Part shown: piece after piece, positions 9,101-21,600 of the stretch | Position numbering within the stretch: the stretch's first letter is position 1 | Layout of the letters: each line of letters starts with the position of its first letter | NCBI RefSeq assembly: GCF_001598915.1 | Contig: NZ_BDAP01000004.1 | Span: 494,414 to 558,413 of the forward strand | Length of the DNA: 64,000 nucleotides | From: Williamsia muralis NBRC 105860 | Lineage (GTDB): Bacteria > Actinomycetota > Actinomycetes > Mycobacteriales > Mycobacteriaceae | Direction of reading: 5' to 3' | The notes under the pieces: model-generated | What the model was told of the DNA's origin: nothing | Database searches by the model: none | What the model saw: only the letters and a program-made list of their open reading frames with translations | Position numbers and translations under genes: made by a program

Positions 9101-9925
9101 TCAGACACGTCTCAATACGGTAGCGGCGAGTGGGACGGCGACCAGCAAGATCACCGCGGAAGCGAGGATCGAATACCACTGCGGATTCTCGGACGCCCAG
9201 GTCACCGGCTCGGGCAACAGCGGATTGACCGACACCGGATTGCCGAAGCACTCGCGCAGACTTCCCGCCACCGACGTCACAGGATTCCAGTTGGCGATCA
9301 CCCGCAGAGGCCCGGGCAGCGTGGTCGACGGGATGAACGCCGACGAGATGAACGTCAGCGGGAACAGGATGGTGAGCAACAGGCTCTGGGCGGCTTCTGC
9401 CGACCCGGCGACCAAACCGCCCACCGCCCCCATCCAGGACATGGCGAATCCGAACAGCAGCGCGATCGCGTAGCCGGCGAGGGCATCGAGAAAACCGGTG
9501 TCGATTCGCCATCCGATGGCCAGCCCCGCCAACGACATGACGATGAGACCGACGATGTTGACCGTGAGGTCGGAGACAGTGCGGCCGACCACGATGGCCA
9601 CGCGTGACATCGGCAATGCCCGGAATCGGTCGATCATCCCGGTCTTGATGTCGGTGGCCAGTCCGAGCGCGGTGAAGCCGGCATTGAAAGCAACCGTCTG
9701 CGTCATGATTCCGCCGATGAGGAACTCGCGATAACGGTCACCGCCGAGGGCCTCACCGAACACATACGAGAACAGCAGGACAAACATCAGCGGCTGCAGG
9801 ACAACACCCAGCAGCATCTGCCAGTTGCGCGAGATGGTGCGCAGGTTGCGGATTGCGAGTACCTCGCAATCCACCAGGAACGTGGCGATGGTGCGACCGC
9901 GAGGTGCGGTGACGGGACGGCTCAC
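9101..9925 (-). CDS. ABC-2 type permease (DrrB-like)
   Basis: A 274-residue integral membrane protein of the ABC-2 export permease family (DrrB/NodJ type), with six hydrophobic segments. Family-typical stretches are 'RNWQMLLGVVLQPLMFVLLF' near residues 33-52, 'GGIMTQTVAF', and 'DRFRALPMSR', the coupling helix region that contacts the ATPase. Near the end, 'FPLTFISSAFIPSTTLP' is also characteristic. The GTG start overlaps the TGA of the DrrA-like gene (GTGA). In this context it most likely exports the product of the adjacent NRPS, but DrrAB pairs also move glycolipids, so a polysaccharide-linked lipid is an alternative. Confidence 0.9.
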   Translation of the reverse strand: MSRPVTAPRGRTIATFLVDCEVLAIRNLRTISRNWQMLLGVVLQPLMFVLLFSYVFGEALGGDRYREFLIGGIMTQTVAFNAGFTALGLATDIKTGMIDRFRALPMSRVAIVVGRTVSDLTVNIVGLIVMSLAGLAIGWRIDTGFLDALAGYAIALLFGFAMSWMGAVGGLVAGSAEAAQSLLLTILFPLTFISSAFIPSTTLPGPLRVIANWNPVTSVAGSLRECFGNPVSVNPLLPEPVTWASENPQWYSILASAVILLVAVPLAATVLRRV

Positions 9926-10914
9926 TTCGAGCTCCGCGCCAGAGCGAGGAAGACATCGTCGAGGGTCGGTGCGCTTGTTGTCGCGTCGACGATCTCGACG
10001 CCGGCCTGAGCGAGGTCCGCCACCGCGCGTGCCAGGTGCCTGCTGGGTTCCACCGTGGAGAACGTCACGGCGGGCCCATCGGCACCGACCTCGGACATAC
10101 CCGGGATCTGGGCGACGATGCCGACCGCCCGGACAGCATCAGCGGGATCGGCCAACTGCAGTCGGACCTGCGCCGTTCCCACGGTCGCCTTGAGTTCTCC
10201 GGGAGTACCGCGGGCCACCACTTCCCCACCGACGATGACGGTGACCGCGTCCGCGAGTTGGTCGGCCTCCTCGAGGTACTGGGTGGTCAGGAGCACCGTT
10301 GTCCCCTCACTGACCAGAGTCCGCACCTCCGACCACAATTCGGCACGGCTGATCGGATCCAGGCTCGCCGTCGGCTCGTCCAGCAACAACAAAGGCGGTC
10401 GGATGATGATGGCGCCGGCCAGGTCGATTCGTCGACGCATCCCACCGGAATACGTTCCCACTCGACGTTTTCCGGCCTCGGCGATTCCGAACTGCTCGAG
10501 CAACTCGTGTGTTCTGGCCTTCGATGCCCGTCGGCCCAGCCCGGACAGGCGGGCCACCATCGTCAGATTCTCGATACCCGTGAGGTTGTCGTCGACCGCG
10601 GCGAACTGTCCTGAGAGCCCGATCAGACTCCGTACCTCGTGTGGATTCGCCAGCGCGTCGATGCCGTTAATGCGCACGCTGCCTGCCGTCGGACGCAGCA
10701 GTGTTCCGATGATCCGGACGGTGGTTGTCTTACCGGCACCGTTGGGTCCGAGAACACCCATCACGGTCCCTGCGGGAACGTCGAGGTCGATCGACTTCAA
10801 CGCGTGCACACCCCGGTAACGCATCTGCAGATCGCGGATCTCGATCGCGTTGTCGCCATGCGCACCTGATCGATCGGGCGAAGCGGCGATGTTGTTGTCC
10901 TTCACTCCTTGCAC
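9922..10914 (-). CDS. ABC transporter ATP-binding protein (DrrA-like)
   Basis: A 330-residue ATPase of the daunorubicin-resistance DrrA family. It has Walker A 'GPNGAGKTT' (about residue 55), Q-loop 'SGQFAAVDDNLTG', signature 'YSGGMRRR', Walker B 'LLLLDEPTASLD' and the C-terminal DrrA-type domain after residue ~230. 'LTTQYLEEADQLAD' holds the switch region; the usual H-loop histidine is replaced by Gln, as in DrrA. It pairs with the permease that follows it. The assigned GTG start (10914) overlaps the end of the DUF4012 gene by 13 bases. A second GTG at 10905 overlaps by four (GTGA) and is equally plausible. Confidence 0.92.
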   Translation of the reverse strand: MQGVKDNNIAASPDRSGAHGDNAIEIRDLQMRYRGVHALKSIDLDVPAGTVMGVLGPNGAGKTTTVRIIGTLLRPTAGSVRINGIDALANPHEVRSLIGLSGQFAAVDDNLTGIENLTMVARLSGLGRRASKARTHELLEQFGIAEAGKRRVGTYSGGMRRRIDLAGAIIIRPPLLLLDEPTASLDPISRAELWSEVRTLVSEGTTVLLTTQYLEEADQLADAVTVIVGGEVVARGTPGELKATVGTAQVRLQLADPADAVRAVGIVAQIPGMSEVGADGPAVTFSTVEPSRHLARAVADLAQAGVEIVDATTSAPTLDDVFLALARSSK

Positions 10915-12692
10915 GCCGGTACGTCGACCGTGATCTGGGGCTCGTCGACGAGTGGCTGTACCGGTACCTGCGGTGTACCCGAGGAGGCAGGCTCATCGAG
11001 CTCGTACTTGAGGACCACCGTCTTGCCTGCGGGGATCTTCACCTGGCCCGTGACAAAGGGGTGGCCCCGCTCGGTTCCCGACGAGTACAGCATCGGATCT
11101 CCGTCCACCGTCACCGATTCGAGGTTCGCACCGGACGTGGCATAAAGGGTGACCGACGCGAAGTTCGTTCCGTTGGGCAGCTGCAGCTGCGGATTGCCGA
11201 GGCTGCCGATCACGTAGGGCGGCAGACTCATGTCTTCGACGGTGTTGGTCAGTTCAACCTCCACCACGGCCTTGCGCCGATCCCCCTCGCACTTGTCCGC
11301 GCGATAGGTGATCGACCGCTGCAGGAAGTAGTCGATCTTGTTGCCCGCAAGGTTGCCGACCACCACCTCGGCATAGGGTGCCTCGGTTTCGGCGACTTCA
11401 TGCGTCAACCCTGCTGCGGCCAAGAGCTTCTGCTCGCCTTCATCGGCGCTGTACACCATGATCCGTCGTTCGTGCACCCCACGACCCAGCGCCTCGAGCA
11501 CCTTTCCGGTGTTGCCGCGCAGCGCAGTCAGCGACGACACGGCCTTTCGGGCGATCTCTTGCAGGTACGCCTTGCGCGCAGGGTTGTCGCCACCGAATTG
11601 CTTGTACGACGTCGACAACGTGATCTCGGTGACGTTGTCGCCGGTGATGGTTTCACCGCCGGCCAGCTTGATCGGGCCGGTGGCCTTGAGCAGGTAGCTC
11701 AACGCAACCGGATCCATTGCGACCGCCCCGTCGAGTCGGGTACCGGACTGCTGCTCCCACATCGACATCCAGATCTGAGCCGCAAACGGGAAGTGCGCAC
11801 TGATGTTGCTGTTGCGGACGTCGGTGTACGGGCGGTTGTAGCCGTAGTTGAAGTCGAACTCCTCGCCGAGATCGACGGGGTCTGCCGGCGGCCGAATGGT
11901 GTTGTTGGCGCCCAGATTGTCCACGTTCACCCGGCCGTTCTCGGCGCTCACCACTCCGTACGCGCCGAGAAGCCCGCCCGTCGCCCGCGACTCCGCAGGT
12001 GTCTGGAAACCGAAGAAGTAATTGCGTTGGCCGCCCGCGCCGAGCATGGGTGGCAGCAGCTGCGCCGCGGTGTCGGTGCCGCGGATGAAGCGGGCCGATT
12101 CGGTGAGCTGATCGTGTAGTTCGGTTTGCGCATCGGAGACGACGCCCAGCCAGCTACCGTCGGTTGCGGCGACGTCCGCCTCGAGTTCCTCGGCGCGCGT
12201 GGCGATCGTGCCGAGTTCTGGCTGCACCTGGGCGAGCGCGACGGTGTTGATGGTGTTGTCCTCGGTGCGCAGATTGTTCGGGTTGATGACATCGGCCAGT
12301 TCGGCCGTGGGCACCAGGACGTCCTTGGACAGACCCTCGACGGACTCGGTCAGGTCCCGTACCGACTGCAACGGATCACCCAGCCACGGCACCACCGCGA
12401 CCGCAGACCAGACCGGGTTGTGGGTGTCCCCGTTGGCGGCCGCGGCCTGGACAACTGCGGCGTTGGCCTCACGCACCGCCTTGTCGGTGTCACCGGCGAG
12501 GAACGCCCGCTGCGCCGACGACGCGTGACCACGGGCTGATTCGAGCGAGCCCTTGGCACTGAACGCCAGGTATGCGAGATACAGGCCCACCACGACGAGC
12601 ACCACCAGCACGCCCAGCACCGCCAGGATCCACCACCGCAGCCGGCGCGGCCGGCGTCTCGGTTCTGGCTGGTCGGTCACCGCGTGGGTCAA
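10902..12692 (-). CDS. DUF4012 membrane-anchored protein
   Basis: A 596-residue protein with a short basic N terminus, one transmembrane helix (about residues 18-42, 'WILAVLGVLVVLVVVGLYLA') and a large extracytoplasmic domain of the DUF4012 family. Recognisable parts are 'LLPPMLGAGGQRNYFFGFQT' followed by 'ESRATGGLLGAYG', and later 'DGAVAMDPVALSYLLKATG'. DUF4012 proteins are frequent in actinobacterial and cyanobacterial polysaccharide loci; their biochemical role is not established. The start was set to TTG at 12692: it overlaps the NRPS stop (TTGA), and AGGAG precedes it by six bases. A GTG at 12680 is an alternative. Tight coupling to the NRPS above and DrrA below makes it part of the same production/export unit. 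Confidence 0.85.
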   Translation of the reverse strand: MTHAVTDQPEPRRRPRRLRWWILAVLGVLVVLVVVGLYLAYLAFSAKGSLESARGHASSAQRAFLAGDTDKAVREANAAVVQAAAANGDTHNPVWSAVAVVPWLGDPLQSVRDLTESVEGLSKDVLVPTAELADVINPNNLRTEDNTINTVALAQVQPELGTIATRAEELEADVAATDGSWLGVVSDAQTELHDQLTESARFIRGTDTAAQLLPPMLGAGGQRNYFFGFQTPAESRATGGLLGAYGVVSAENGRVNVDNLGANNTIRPPADPVDLGEEFDFNYGYNRPYTDVRNSNISAHFPFAAQIWMSMWEQQSGTRLDGAVAMDPVALSYLLKATGPIKLAGGETITGDNVTEITLSTSYKQFGGDNPARKAYLQEIARKAVSSLTALRGNTGKVLEALGRGVHERRIMVYSADEGEQKLLAAAGLTHEVAETEAPYAEVVVGNLAGNKIDYFLQRSITYRADKCEGDRRKAVVEVELTNTVEDMSLPPYVIGSLGNPQLQLPNGTNFASVTLYATSGANLESVTVDGDPMLYSSGTERGHPFVTGQVKIPAGKTVVLKYELDEPASSGTPQVPVQPLVDEPQITVDVPACKE

Positions 12693-15600
12693 GGTGTGCT
12701 CCTGATGTTCTCGTGGTTGTCGTCGAGGTCGCTGATTGCTGCATTCGTCAGCTGCGCGACGACGGACATGGCGTCTTCGGCGCCCATTGCGTGGTGGGCG
12801 ACCGCGATGTTCTCCACGGTCACCCGCCCGTCGATCAACGACCGCCAGTGATCGGGATGCGGATTGTCCTGCGCTGCAACGATGATCGCCGATCGCGGCG
12901 CCGCGACATCCGGTTCGTAGGCGGCCGCTGCGGCAATCGCCTCTTCGCACCGAATGCGGTACTGCTCGAATCGGGCTGCGTCGATGGCCCGCAACGACCG
13001 CTCCAGGGTCTCGTCCATTCCCGCCGCGGGCTGCATATCGGGCTCCATGCGCGGATCGAGCAGTACTAGCAGATCCACCGAATCACCTGCCGCGGTGAGC
13101 TGTTTGGTCATCTCGTGTGCGAGAACGGCTCCGAGTGACCAGCCGAGCAATCGGTAGGGTCCGTTGGGCTGCCTACGCTTGAGGGTGTCCACGTGAGCAG
13201 CCGCCATCGCTTCGATGGTGGTGAGATGCGGCGCCGAGACGTCGTCCAAACCGGGCATCTGCAGTCCGAAGACCGGAGTGGGCAGGTCACGGCCGAGTGG
13301 ACGGTAGTCGTTCACCAGCCCGCTGACAGGATGAATACACCAGAGCGGGGTGCCCGCCCGGTGCGCGGGGGACAACTGAACCACCGACCCGAGTTCTGCC
13401 GCGAGATCCTCGTACTTGTCGAGGGCGCCGGAGAGTGCCACCGGCGTGGTGTGTGCAAAGAGAACTGCGACGGGGACGGGACGCTCGAGTCGCCGGGTCA
13501 GTGCGGCGGCAGCGGCGGTGAGCAGCAGCGAGTTGCCTCCGACCGTGAAGAAGTCGTCGTATACCCCGATGTCGTTGTTGCCCAGTACTTCGCGGAACAC
13601 CTCGACCACCGCGGTCTCGGTGGGCGTACGCGGCGCGCCACCCGACACCGTCCAGGTCGGCTCCGGCAACGCGGCGGTGTCCAGCTTCCCGACAGGGGTA
13701 CGGGGCAATTCGGCAACGGGAACGATGGCGGCGGGGACCAGATGGTGCGGCAGACGCTCCATCAGGAGATTGAGGAGGCCGGATGTCGACGACGCATCAT
13801 CCGGGCTGCCCACCACATACGACACCAGCACCGGACCTGTAGGACCGTTCCGGAGCACCGTCATCGCCGTACGCACGCCGGCCGCGGTCAACGCTGCGTC
13901 CACTTCGGCCGGCTCGATCCGCTGGCCACGTATCTTGACCTGTCGGTCGGCACGGCCCAGATATTCCAAGTCACCACTTTGATGGCGGCGGACGAGGTCG
14001 CCGGTGCGATACATCCGCCCACCGTCGGCTGTTGCCACGAAACGGGATGCCGTCAAGGGCGTGTTGCCCTGGTAGCCCATTGCCAGGGCCGGCCCGGTGA
14101 AGTACAGCTCGCCCACTGCCCCGTCGGGTGTCGGTCGCAGGTGCCCGTCGAGCACCTTGGCCTGCAACCCCGGCACCGCGGCGCCGATGGTGGCGGCACT
14201 TTCCGGACGCATCGGTGAATGTGATGTACCCAAAACCGTTGTCTCGGTGGGACCGTAGAGGTTCACCATCATCCGGCCGCGACTCCAACGGCGGACGAGT
14301 TCGGGCGGGCACGTTTCGCCGCCGACGAACACCGTGCGCAGATCCGGCAACGCGGACTCGTCGACGGTCGACAGAACCGATGGCGTGAGGAAGGTCTGGG
14401 TCACTGCGAGCGACCGGAGGTGGTCGGTGAGTGTCCGGCCGGTGACGTCGTCAGCGGGTACCACTGCCAGTGTGTTTCCCGATCCAAACGCCCACACCAT
14501 CTCCAAAATGGATGCGTCGAAGCTCGGGCTGGCGACGTGCGCCACGCGCGCACCGGGCTGGGAGACGAAGACCTTGGGTTCCAACAAGTTCCGTAGGCCG
14601 AGATGTGAGACGACAACTCCGTTGGGAAGCCCTGTGGTGCCCGACGTGAACAGTAGATAGGCAGCAGCCTCGGGCGCCGCATGAATCCACCCCGGTGTCG
14701 GCCGGCCGAGTTCTGGTTCAGCCGTCGGTGGCTCGGGTACCGACAGCTGCACAGCCTCGGGTACCGACAGTTGTACAGCACAGTGGCGCGGCGCCGACGG
14801 ATGGGCAACGGCGACCTGAGCCCCACTCGTCGCGATCATCCGATCGATCCGTTCGGCCGGGTACCGGGGGTCGATGGGTACGTACACGGCGGCGATACGG
14901 GCGATGGCCCAGAACGCGGCGACCGATTCCAGGCTGCGCGGCAACATCATTGCCACCCGATCACCCGGTAGGACTCCTGCTGAGACGAGTTCGGATGCCA
15001 GTACCGACGACCATTGGTCCAGTTGTGTGTACGTCAGCGCCGTCTCGCCGTCGTCCGCGGCGACCGCCGTCGGACGTTCCCGAACCGATCGCTCGAGCAT
15101 CTGGGTGAGGGTCATCGGCGCCCCGACCGAGGTGAGGGATGACCTCTCCGATCGCTCTTCCTCGGTGCGCAGGTCGGCCGTCTCCAGCGAGACCGAGTAC
15201 TCGGAGACCACGAGCCTCAAGGCGAGCTGCCAACGCAAGGCGAGGGTTTCGATGGCGCGTTTGTCGTACAGCGAGTTGGCGTGGGTGAACAGCGCTGTTC
15301 CCCGCCCGACCGTGAGCTGCAGGTCGAACTCCGAGTCGGGGCTCAGTTCGTCGGCCACATGCCCGCCCGGCTCGTCGTTCACCGAGAGGGTCACCTGCAC
15401 GACGGGGTGCCGGCCCATCTCGCGGATCGGATCCTGTTGGGCCACCACCTCATCGAACGGGAGCAGCGCGTTGTCCATGGCGGCCAGGTCGGTGTCGCGG
15501 ACGAGATGGATGAGGTCATCGGTGGTCAGCCCCGGCCGCAGCACGGTTCGCAAGGCGACGGTGGACACGAACATTCCCACCATGTCGGTCGTCTCGGCGT

Positions 15601-18600
15601 GGCGCCGCAGCGACACCGGGGTTCCGACGGCGACATCGTCGGTGCCGCACGCGATCGACAACGTCAGCGCGAGGGCCGCGTGATACACGTGGAAGTCACT
15701 GACACCGAGTCGTTGTGCCGTGCGGGTCACCGCATCCACGGTGCTCGACGGCACCGGGACTGCCACGGTCGACGTGCTCAGTGATCGCTGCGCGTCGCGC
15801 GGTCCGCAGTCGGGGAGTTCGAGGACTCCCGGGTACCCGCGCAGCGCTTGGGCCCAGAAGTCGAGCATCTCGCTGCGCATGAGATTGTTCGCCACGTGCT
15901 GCCAGCGCGCCACCTGGGGGTATGACACCGGCAGCGGCGGCAATTCGGTACCGGCCAGCGCACTCTCGAGATCGCGGCGCAGCACCTGTACCGACTGCCC
16001 GTCCATCGCGATGTGGTGGGCAACCACCACCACGAACCGGTGCCCGTTGGTTCCGACGAGTGCGCTGCGAACCGGAACGGCACGTTCGAGGTCAAACGGC
16101 TCGGCGAGAAGGTCCCCGATGACCTCCGCGAGGTCGCGCTCCCCCAGATCGACGACATCGGCCGGTTGATCGACAACACGCTGTTCGGGGGCGCCGCCGT
16201 TGTCGGGATAAATCGTTCGCAGGGGAGCATGCCGACCGACAACCTGCTGCCAGGCGTCGACCACATCGTCGTGGGTAGCTCCCGCGGGGACCGCGACGAC
16301 AACGGGGACGGCATACAGCGGTCGCTCGGGAATCATGCGCTGTACCAGCCACAGTCGCTGCTGCGCCGGCGACAACGGCACCGGCCCGAGATCCGGTGGT
16401 GCACCGGGACCCGTCAGTGGAGGCAGTGCTGCGGCGGCACGTTCGCCTGAGCTACTGAGCAGCGCGGCCAGCGCGGCCACCGACGGGGCGGTGAACAGGT
16501 GCCGCACCGGAACCGCCGTCCCGGTCTCGTCGGCGATGATGGCCACCACCTGAGTGGCCGACAGTGAACTGCCGCCGAGGTCGAAGAAGCTGTTGTCGCG
16601 GCCCACGTCGTTGATGCCGAGGCCCAGGACTTGGGAAAAGGCTGCAGCCACGACGGGTTCGAGCTCCGATGGCCCCGACGGTTGTTCGATGAAGGTGGTG
16701 GGCGCAAGTGGCGTCGGCTCCGAGGTCAGCGCTGCCACAGCGGGTTCAAAGCGACGACTCAGCGACGGGAACGGATCGTCCGGAGCCGAGACCATGGCGC
16801 GCAACAGTTCCAGATAGTCCTCGAGCAATGCCTCGGCGACGCGTTCGGGAACGGCGGCACCGTGCACCAACGTCAGCGCGAGCCCGCCGCCGGGTGCCGA
16901 GGCGAGCACCATCTCGAGGTCGAACTTCGCCGCGACGTATTCGGATGCGTCCGAGACGATCTCGATGTCGACGCCCGGCAGGTCGACGTGGCCGGACGAC
17001 ACCTCACCGAGTGCCTCCTGGTGCACGAGCAGTACCGAGATAAGTGGATCCCTGCCGGCGTCGCGCACCGAAGTCACCGCCCGCACCACGGCGTCGTACG
17101 GCACATCGGCATTCGACTGGGCGGCCAGGTCTGCGTCGCGCACGGTTCGCAACTCGGCCCGGATCGGGCGGCTCACGTCGACCGGCGTGCGAAGCGCGAT
17201 GGTGTTCACGAACATTCCCACCACCCGCTCCCAGGCAGGGTCATCTCGGCCCAGTACAGGTGTGCCGATCACGAGATCGCGGGTGGCTCCGTGCTGCGCC
17301 AGCAAAGCGGTCAAGGCGACGTGCGCAAGGTGGAAGAGCGTGGCGGACTCGGCATGCCCGAGGTCGTTCAGCGCTTCGAGAGTGTCTGGCCCGAGCGTGG
17401 CGTTGACGGCGCCGCCGGTGGCCGATGCGTTGTCGACGAGACCTGGAACGCGGTAGGGCGCATCGACACCCGCGAGGGTTTGCCGCCAGAATGCGAGCTG
17501 CTGGGCATACCGGCTGCCGAGGTCGGACGGGTCTCCCAGGCGTTGCGCCTGCCACTGGGTGAAGTCGGAGTATGTCAGTTCTGCTGCCGGAGCGGGGCTT
17601 CCGGCATAGGAACCGACCAGATCGGCGAGGATGGTCCGCATCGACCACCCATCGGTGGCCACGTGATGCATCGCGAGCACCAGCCAGGTGTCGGTTCCGG
17701 CGACCACCACTGCGCTGCGGAAGCCGGGTTCGGAGTTCAGATCAAACGGGGCGGTGAGCAGTTCGGCGATCGGGCCGCTGACGTCGTTGTCATCCACCCG
17801 GGTGACGGAGGGGGCCTTCGCAGAGTCGAGCCCACCGATCTGTTGCCGTGGTCCACGCGGGGTCTGCGGGTACACCGTGCGGAGGGTGGCGTGTCGGCGT
17901 TGCACCTCGACGATGGCATCCGACAGTCGATCGACGTCGACTCCTCCGCGCAGTCGCAGTACCAAGGGCACCAGATACGCCGTCGACTGCGGATCGATCC
18001 GGTTGAGAACCCACAACCGCTGCTGCGGATACGCCAACTCCAGCTCGGCCGGCAGCGGTAGGGATCGCGGCGCCACGTCACCCAGCACAGAGGAAGGTAG
18101 TCCATCGATGACGGCAGCGAGGGCGGCCACTGTGCGTGCGTCGAGTATGTGGCGGACGGTGACGTCGCGATGGGTCTGTTGCCGTAACCGGCCGGCGATT
18201 CGGCTGGCGGACAGGGACGTGCCTCCGCTGTCGAAGAATTCGCTGTGCCGCCCGACTTCTGCCGGCGGCAGCCCGAGAACGTCTGCCCAACCCTCCGCCA
18301 CCACTATCTCGGTGTCGGTGCGCGGAGCTTCGAGCTGGTGGTGTGTCGGCGCCGGCGCGGGAAGCGCCCGCCGGTCCAGTTTCCCACTCGGAGTGACCGG
18401 GAAATGGTCGACAACGGTGATGTGGGTGGGTATGTGGGTCGGCGGCAGAATGCTCCGCAGCTGATCTCGAATCCGGTCCGGATCGCATGGCTGATCGGGG
18501 TCGGCGATGATCCAGGACGCCAGAACAGCCTCTGGCCCTTGGTTGTACACACCGGTCGCGGCCCGCTCGACACCCCGCAGCGACATCAGTGCCGCGTCGA

Positions 18601-21600
18601 TCTCGGCGGGTTCTAGCCGGATGCCGCGCACCTTGATCTGCTCGTCGGCGCGACCGTGGACCACCAGATCGCCCGATGCCGTGCGGTGCACCAGGTCACC
18701 GGTGCGATACATGCGCGTGCCGGGGTCTCCGAACGGGTCTGCCACGAACCGTCCTGCGGTCATTCCGGCGGCTCGGGTGTAACCGCGGGCCAACCCGGTT
18801 CCGGCCAGGTACAACTCGCCTATCACGCCCTGCGGCACCGGACGAAGTCTGCGGTCGAGTACGTAGGTGGCTGCCGGCCCCGTGGCTCTGCCGATGGGAA
18901 TCGGTCCCCGCGGTTCCACTGCCCGGTTGGCCGTCGCCACGATCGTGGCCTCGGTGGGACCGTAGAAGTTTACGACTCTGCGCCCCGACACCCATTGCTG
19001 CGCAACTGCATTCGGCAGCGATTCCCCGCCGGTGGCAACCACCTGCACCGTGTCGACCATCGCAGGTTCAACCGTTGCCATCACGGCGGGTGTGGAGAAG
19101 AAGTGGGTGATCGCGGCGTCGTTGAGCAACGCCGTCAGCTCGCGTCCGCCGATCACGGCCGGTGGGCACACGACCACCGTGGCGCCGACGGCGAACGCAG
19201 GCAGCAACTCGACGAGGTGGGCATCGAACGATGTGGAGTAGTTGTGCAGCACTCGGCCGGCCGCGGTCAGACCCACGTGCTCGATGACGGCGTTCACCAG
19301 CGGAGCGATCCCCTGCTGGGTGACGCTGACGCCCTTGGGTTCGCCGGTCGATCCCGACGTGAAGATCACGTAGGCAACATCATTGGTGCGGATGGGTCGA
19401 GTCCGCTCATCGGCGGTGAAGGCAGATGTGACGCGGGCATGCTCGGCAGGCTGGCCCGCGACGAGGTCGGCGAGTGACAGCCAGTCGACCCCGGGGACGT
19501 CGGGACCATCGCCGGGTGCGTAAAGACCTGCCACTGCTCCGGTTTGGTCCACCATGCGACGTCGACGGGTATCCGGGTCATCGACACCGAGGGTGACGAA
19601 CGCGGCGCCGGTCTTGGCTGTTGCCCATGTCGCGATGATCGACCACGCGGATCTGTGAGCACAGATCGCCACCACGTCTCCCGGACCGATGCCTCTGCCG
19701 ATCAGCGTTCGTGCGACCTGGGTGCTCACCACGTCGAGGTCGCGGTAGGTCAGCATCCACGAGCCGTCCTCGACCGCCATCGCCGCCGGGCTCGAGACCG
19801 TCCCTCGGCGTAGCAGATCCGGCAATGGTTCCCACACGTCGAACTCGGGTACGACATCGAGGTCGCCGGGCGCTGCGCCGAGGTGGTCTGCAGGCGGCCG
19901 CGCCGGGTCGGTGACCACGTCTTGCAGCAAGGCGATCAGTCGGGTGAGGAACAATTCGGCGTCGGGCTGGTCGATGCGCGCCGAGTCGAAGGCGAGCCGC
20001 ACGACGAGGGCACCGCCACGTTCCTCCATCATCAGGTCGAGGCCGAACCGCGACGGCAGTCGCAGGGCTCGGTCTCCGCGGGGGTCTCGGTGGGGCCCGT
20101 CCGTGAGTGCCCCGTCGGTCACCGCGCGCCCCAGGTCGGCGAGGAACACGTCGACCACCGGTCGCGTGCCCCGTCGATGATCCGGATCGGCGAGCCCGGC
20201 GACCAGGTTGGCAGGGTACGCAGAGTGCGCGAAGCTGTCCAGATCTGCCCGAGTGACCTCGCGCAGGGTTGCCGAGAACGGTCTGTTGATGTCGATGTTG
20301 TTGCGCAGCAGCACGGTTCGGGCCAGCATCCCGACGGTACCCGCGAACTCTGTCGCGTCGCGTCCGGAGACAACGGTTCCGATGATCACATCGGGGTCAT
20401 CGCCCAGGCGTGCCAGCAAGACGGCCAAGGCAGCATGCACGGTCATGAATGTCGAAGTGTTGTGTGCCGCCGCCTGCTCACGAAGCCGCTGGTGCTGCTC
20501 GGGGTCGAGCTGGACTTCGATCGTCGGGCCCGGTCGGGATTCGCGGGCTGGCGGGCGCAGGCCGGGTAGTGTCGGCGCGGCCACTGGTTCGGCGAACACC
20601 CGCTCCCAGAACCGTTGCAGTATCTCGCCGTTGTGGCTCAGAACGTCGGAAGACCAGGCCGTGTAGTCCCCGTAGTCGAGCGCCCCACTCGGTAGGGACT
20701 CGCCGCCTGTCAACGCTGCGAGCTCCTTGTGCAGGATTCGGACCGACTCCCCGTCCACCGCGATGTGGTGGACAACCACCGCGAGTTGCCTACCGTGCGT
20801 CGGCGATTCGAACAGCGCTACTCGCCACGGGAGTTCGCTGGTCAGATCGAACGGGCCGTTGAGCATCTCGAGCGCAGATTCGGGATCGGCGACCACATGA
20901 GCGGTCACGTCGATGTCGACCGTGCCGCTGTCGCGGAGTTCTTGATACGGGCCGCCGGCATCGGCGGGAAAGCTCGTGCGCAAGCTCTCGTGTCGGTCGA
21001 CGAGTGTTGCGATGAGCGCGGACAACTCGTTGACGGGCATGTCTCCGACAGGGATGAGCGCGCTCAGGTTGTAATCGGTACGTGCCGGGTCCACCTGCCA
21101 GTGGAGCCACAGTGCCTGCTGCTGCGGCGTGAGCTCCAGTCGCGATGGACGTGGATGAGCGGCCGGTGCGGTCATCGGGAGTCGATTGCTGCCGGAAACG
21201 TCGACGCCGCTGTCGATGTACGCCGCGAGCAAACCGACGGTGGGGAAATCGAACACCGACCGCACGGCCAGGTCAGCGCCTGTGAGCGCTGCGACGTGCG
21301 AGGCGAGTCGCGCCGCCGACAGCGAATTGCCGCCCTGTTCGAAGAAGTTGGTGTCGGGACCCAGTTCGTCGGCTGACAACCCGAGCACATCGGCGACCGC
21401 CGCGGCGACCACGATCTCGGATCCCTCGAGTGCCCGCGATGCGACCGGCGCGGAGATTGCCGGGAGTCTTGCGGCGTCGAGTTTCCCGGTGGATGTGAGC
21501 GGCCAGTCGGCGACGACCTGGATTTGGGCGGGAACCAGATGTGCCGGCAACGCGGCGGCGCAGGCTGAGCGCAGCGACGTGGGGTCCGGACTCGGCATCG

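Noticed and set aside
17640..18060. C5 as an epimerisation domain that would explain the missing A domain
   Set aside because: It lies after a carrier and before another carrier, and its sequence around HHVATDG and 'YSDFTQWQ' is that of a condensation domain, not of an E domain.
16631..18061. Plus-strand frame of 476 codons opposite the NRPS
   Set aside because: A shadow of the NRPS C5/T5 region with no start signal; the NRPS reading has conserved catalytic motifs there.
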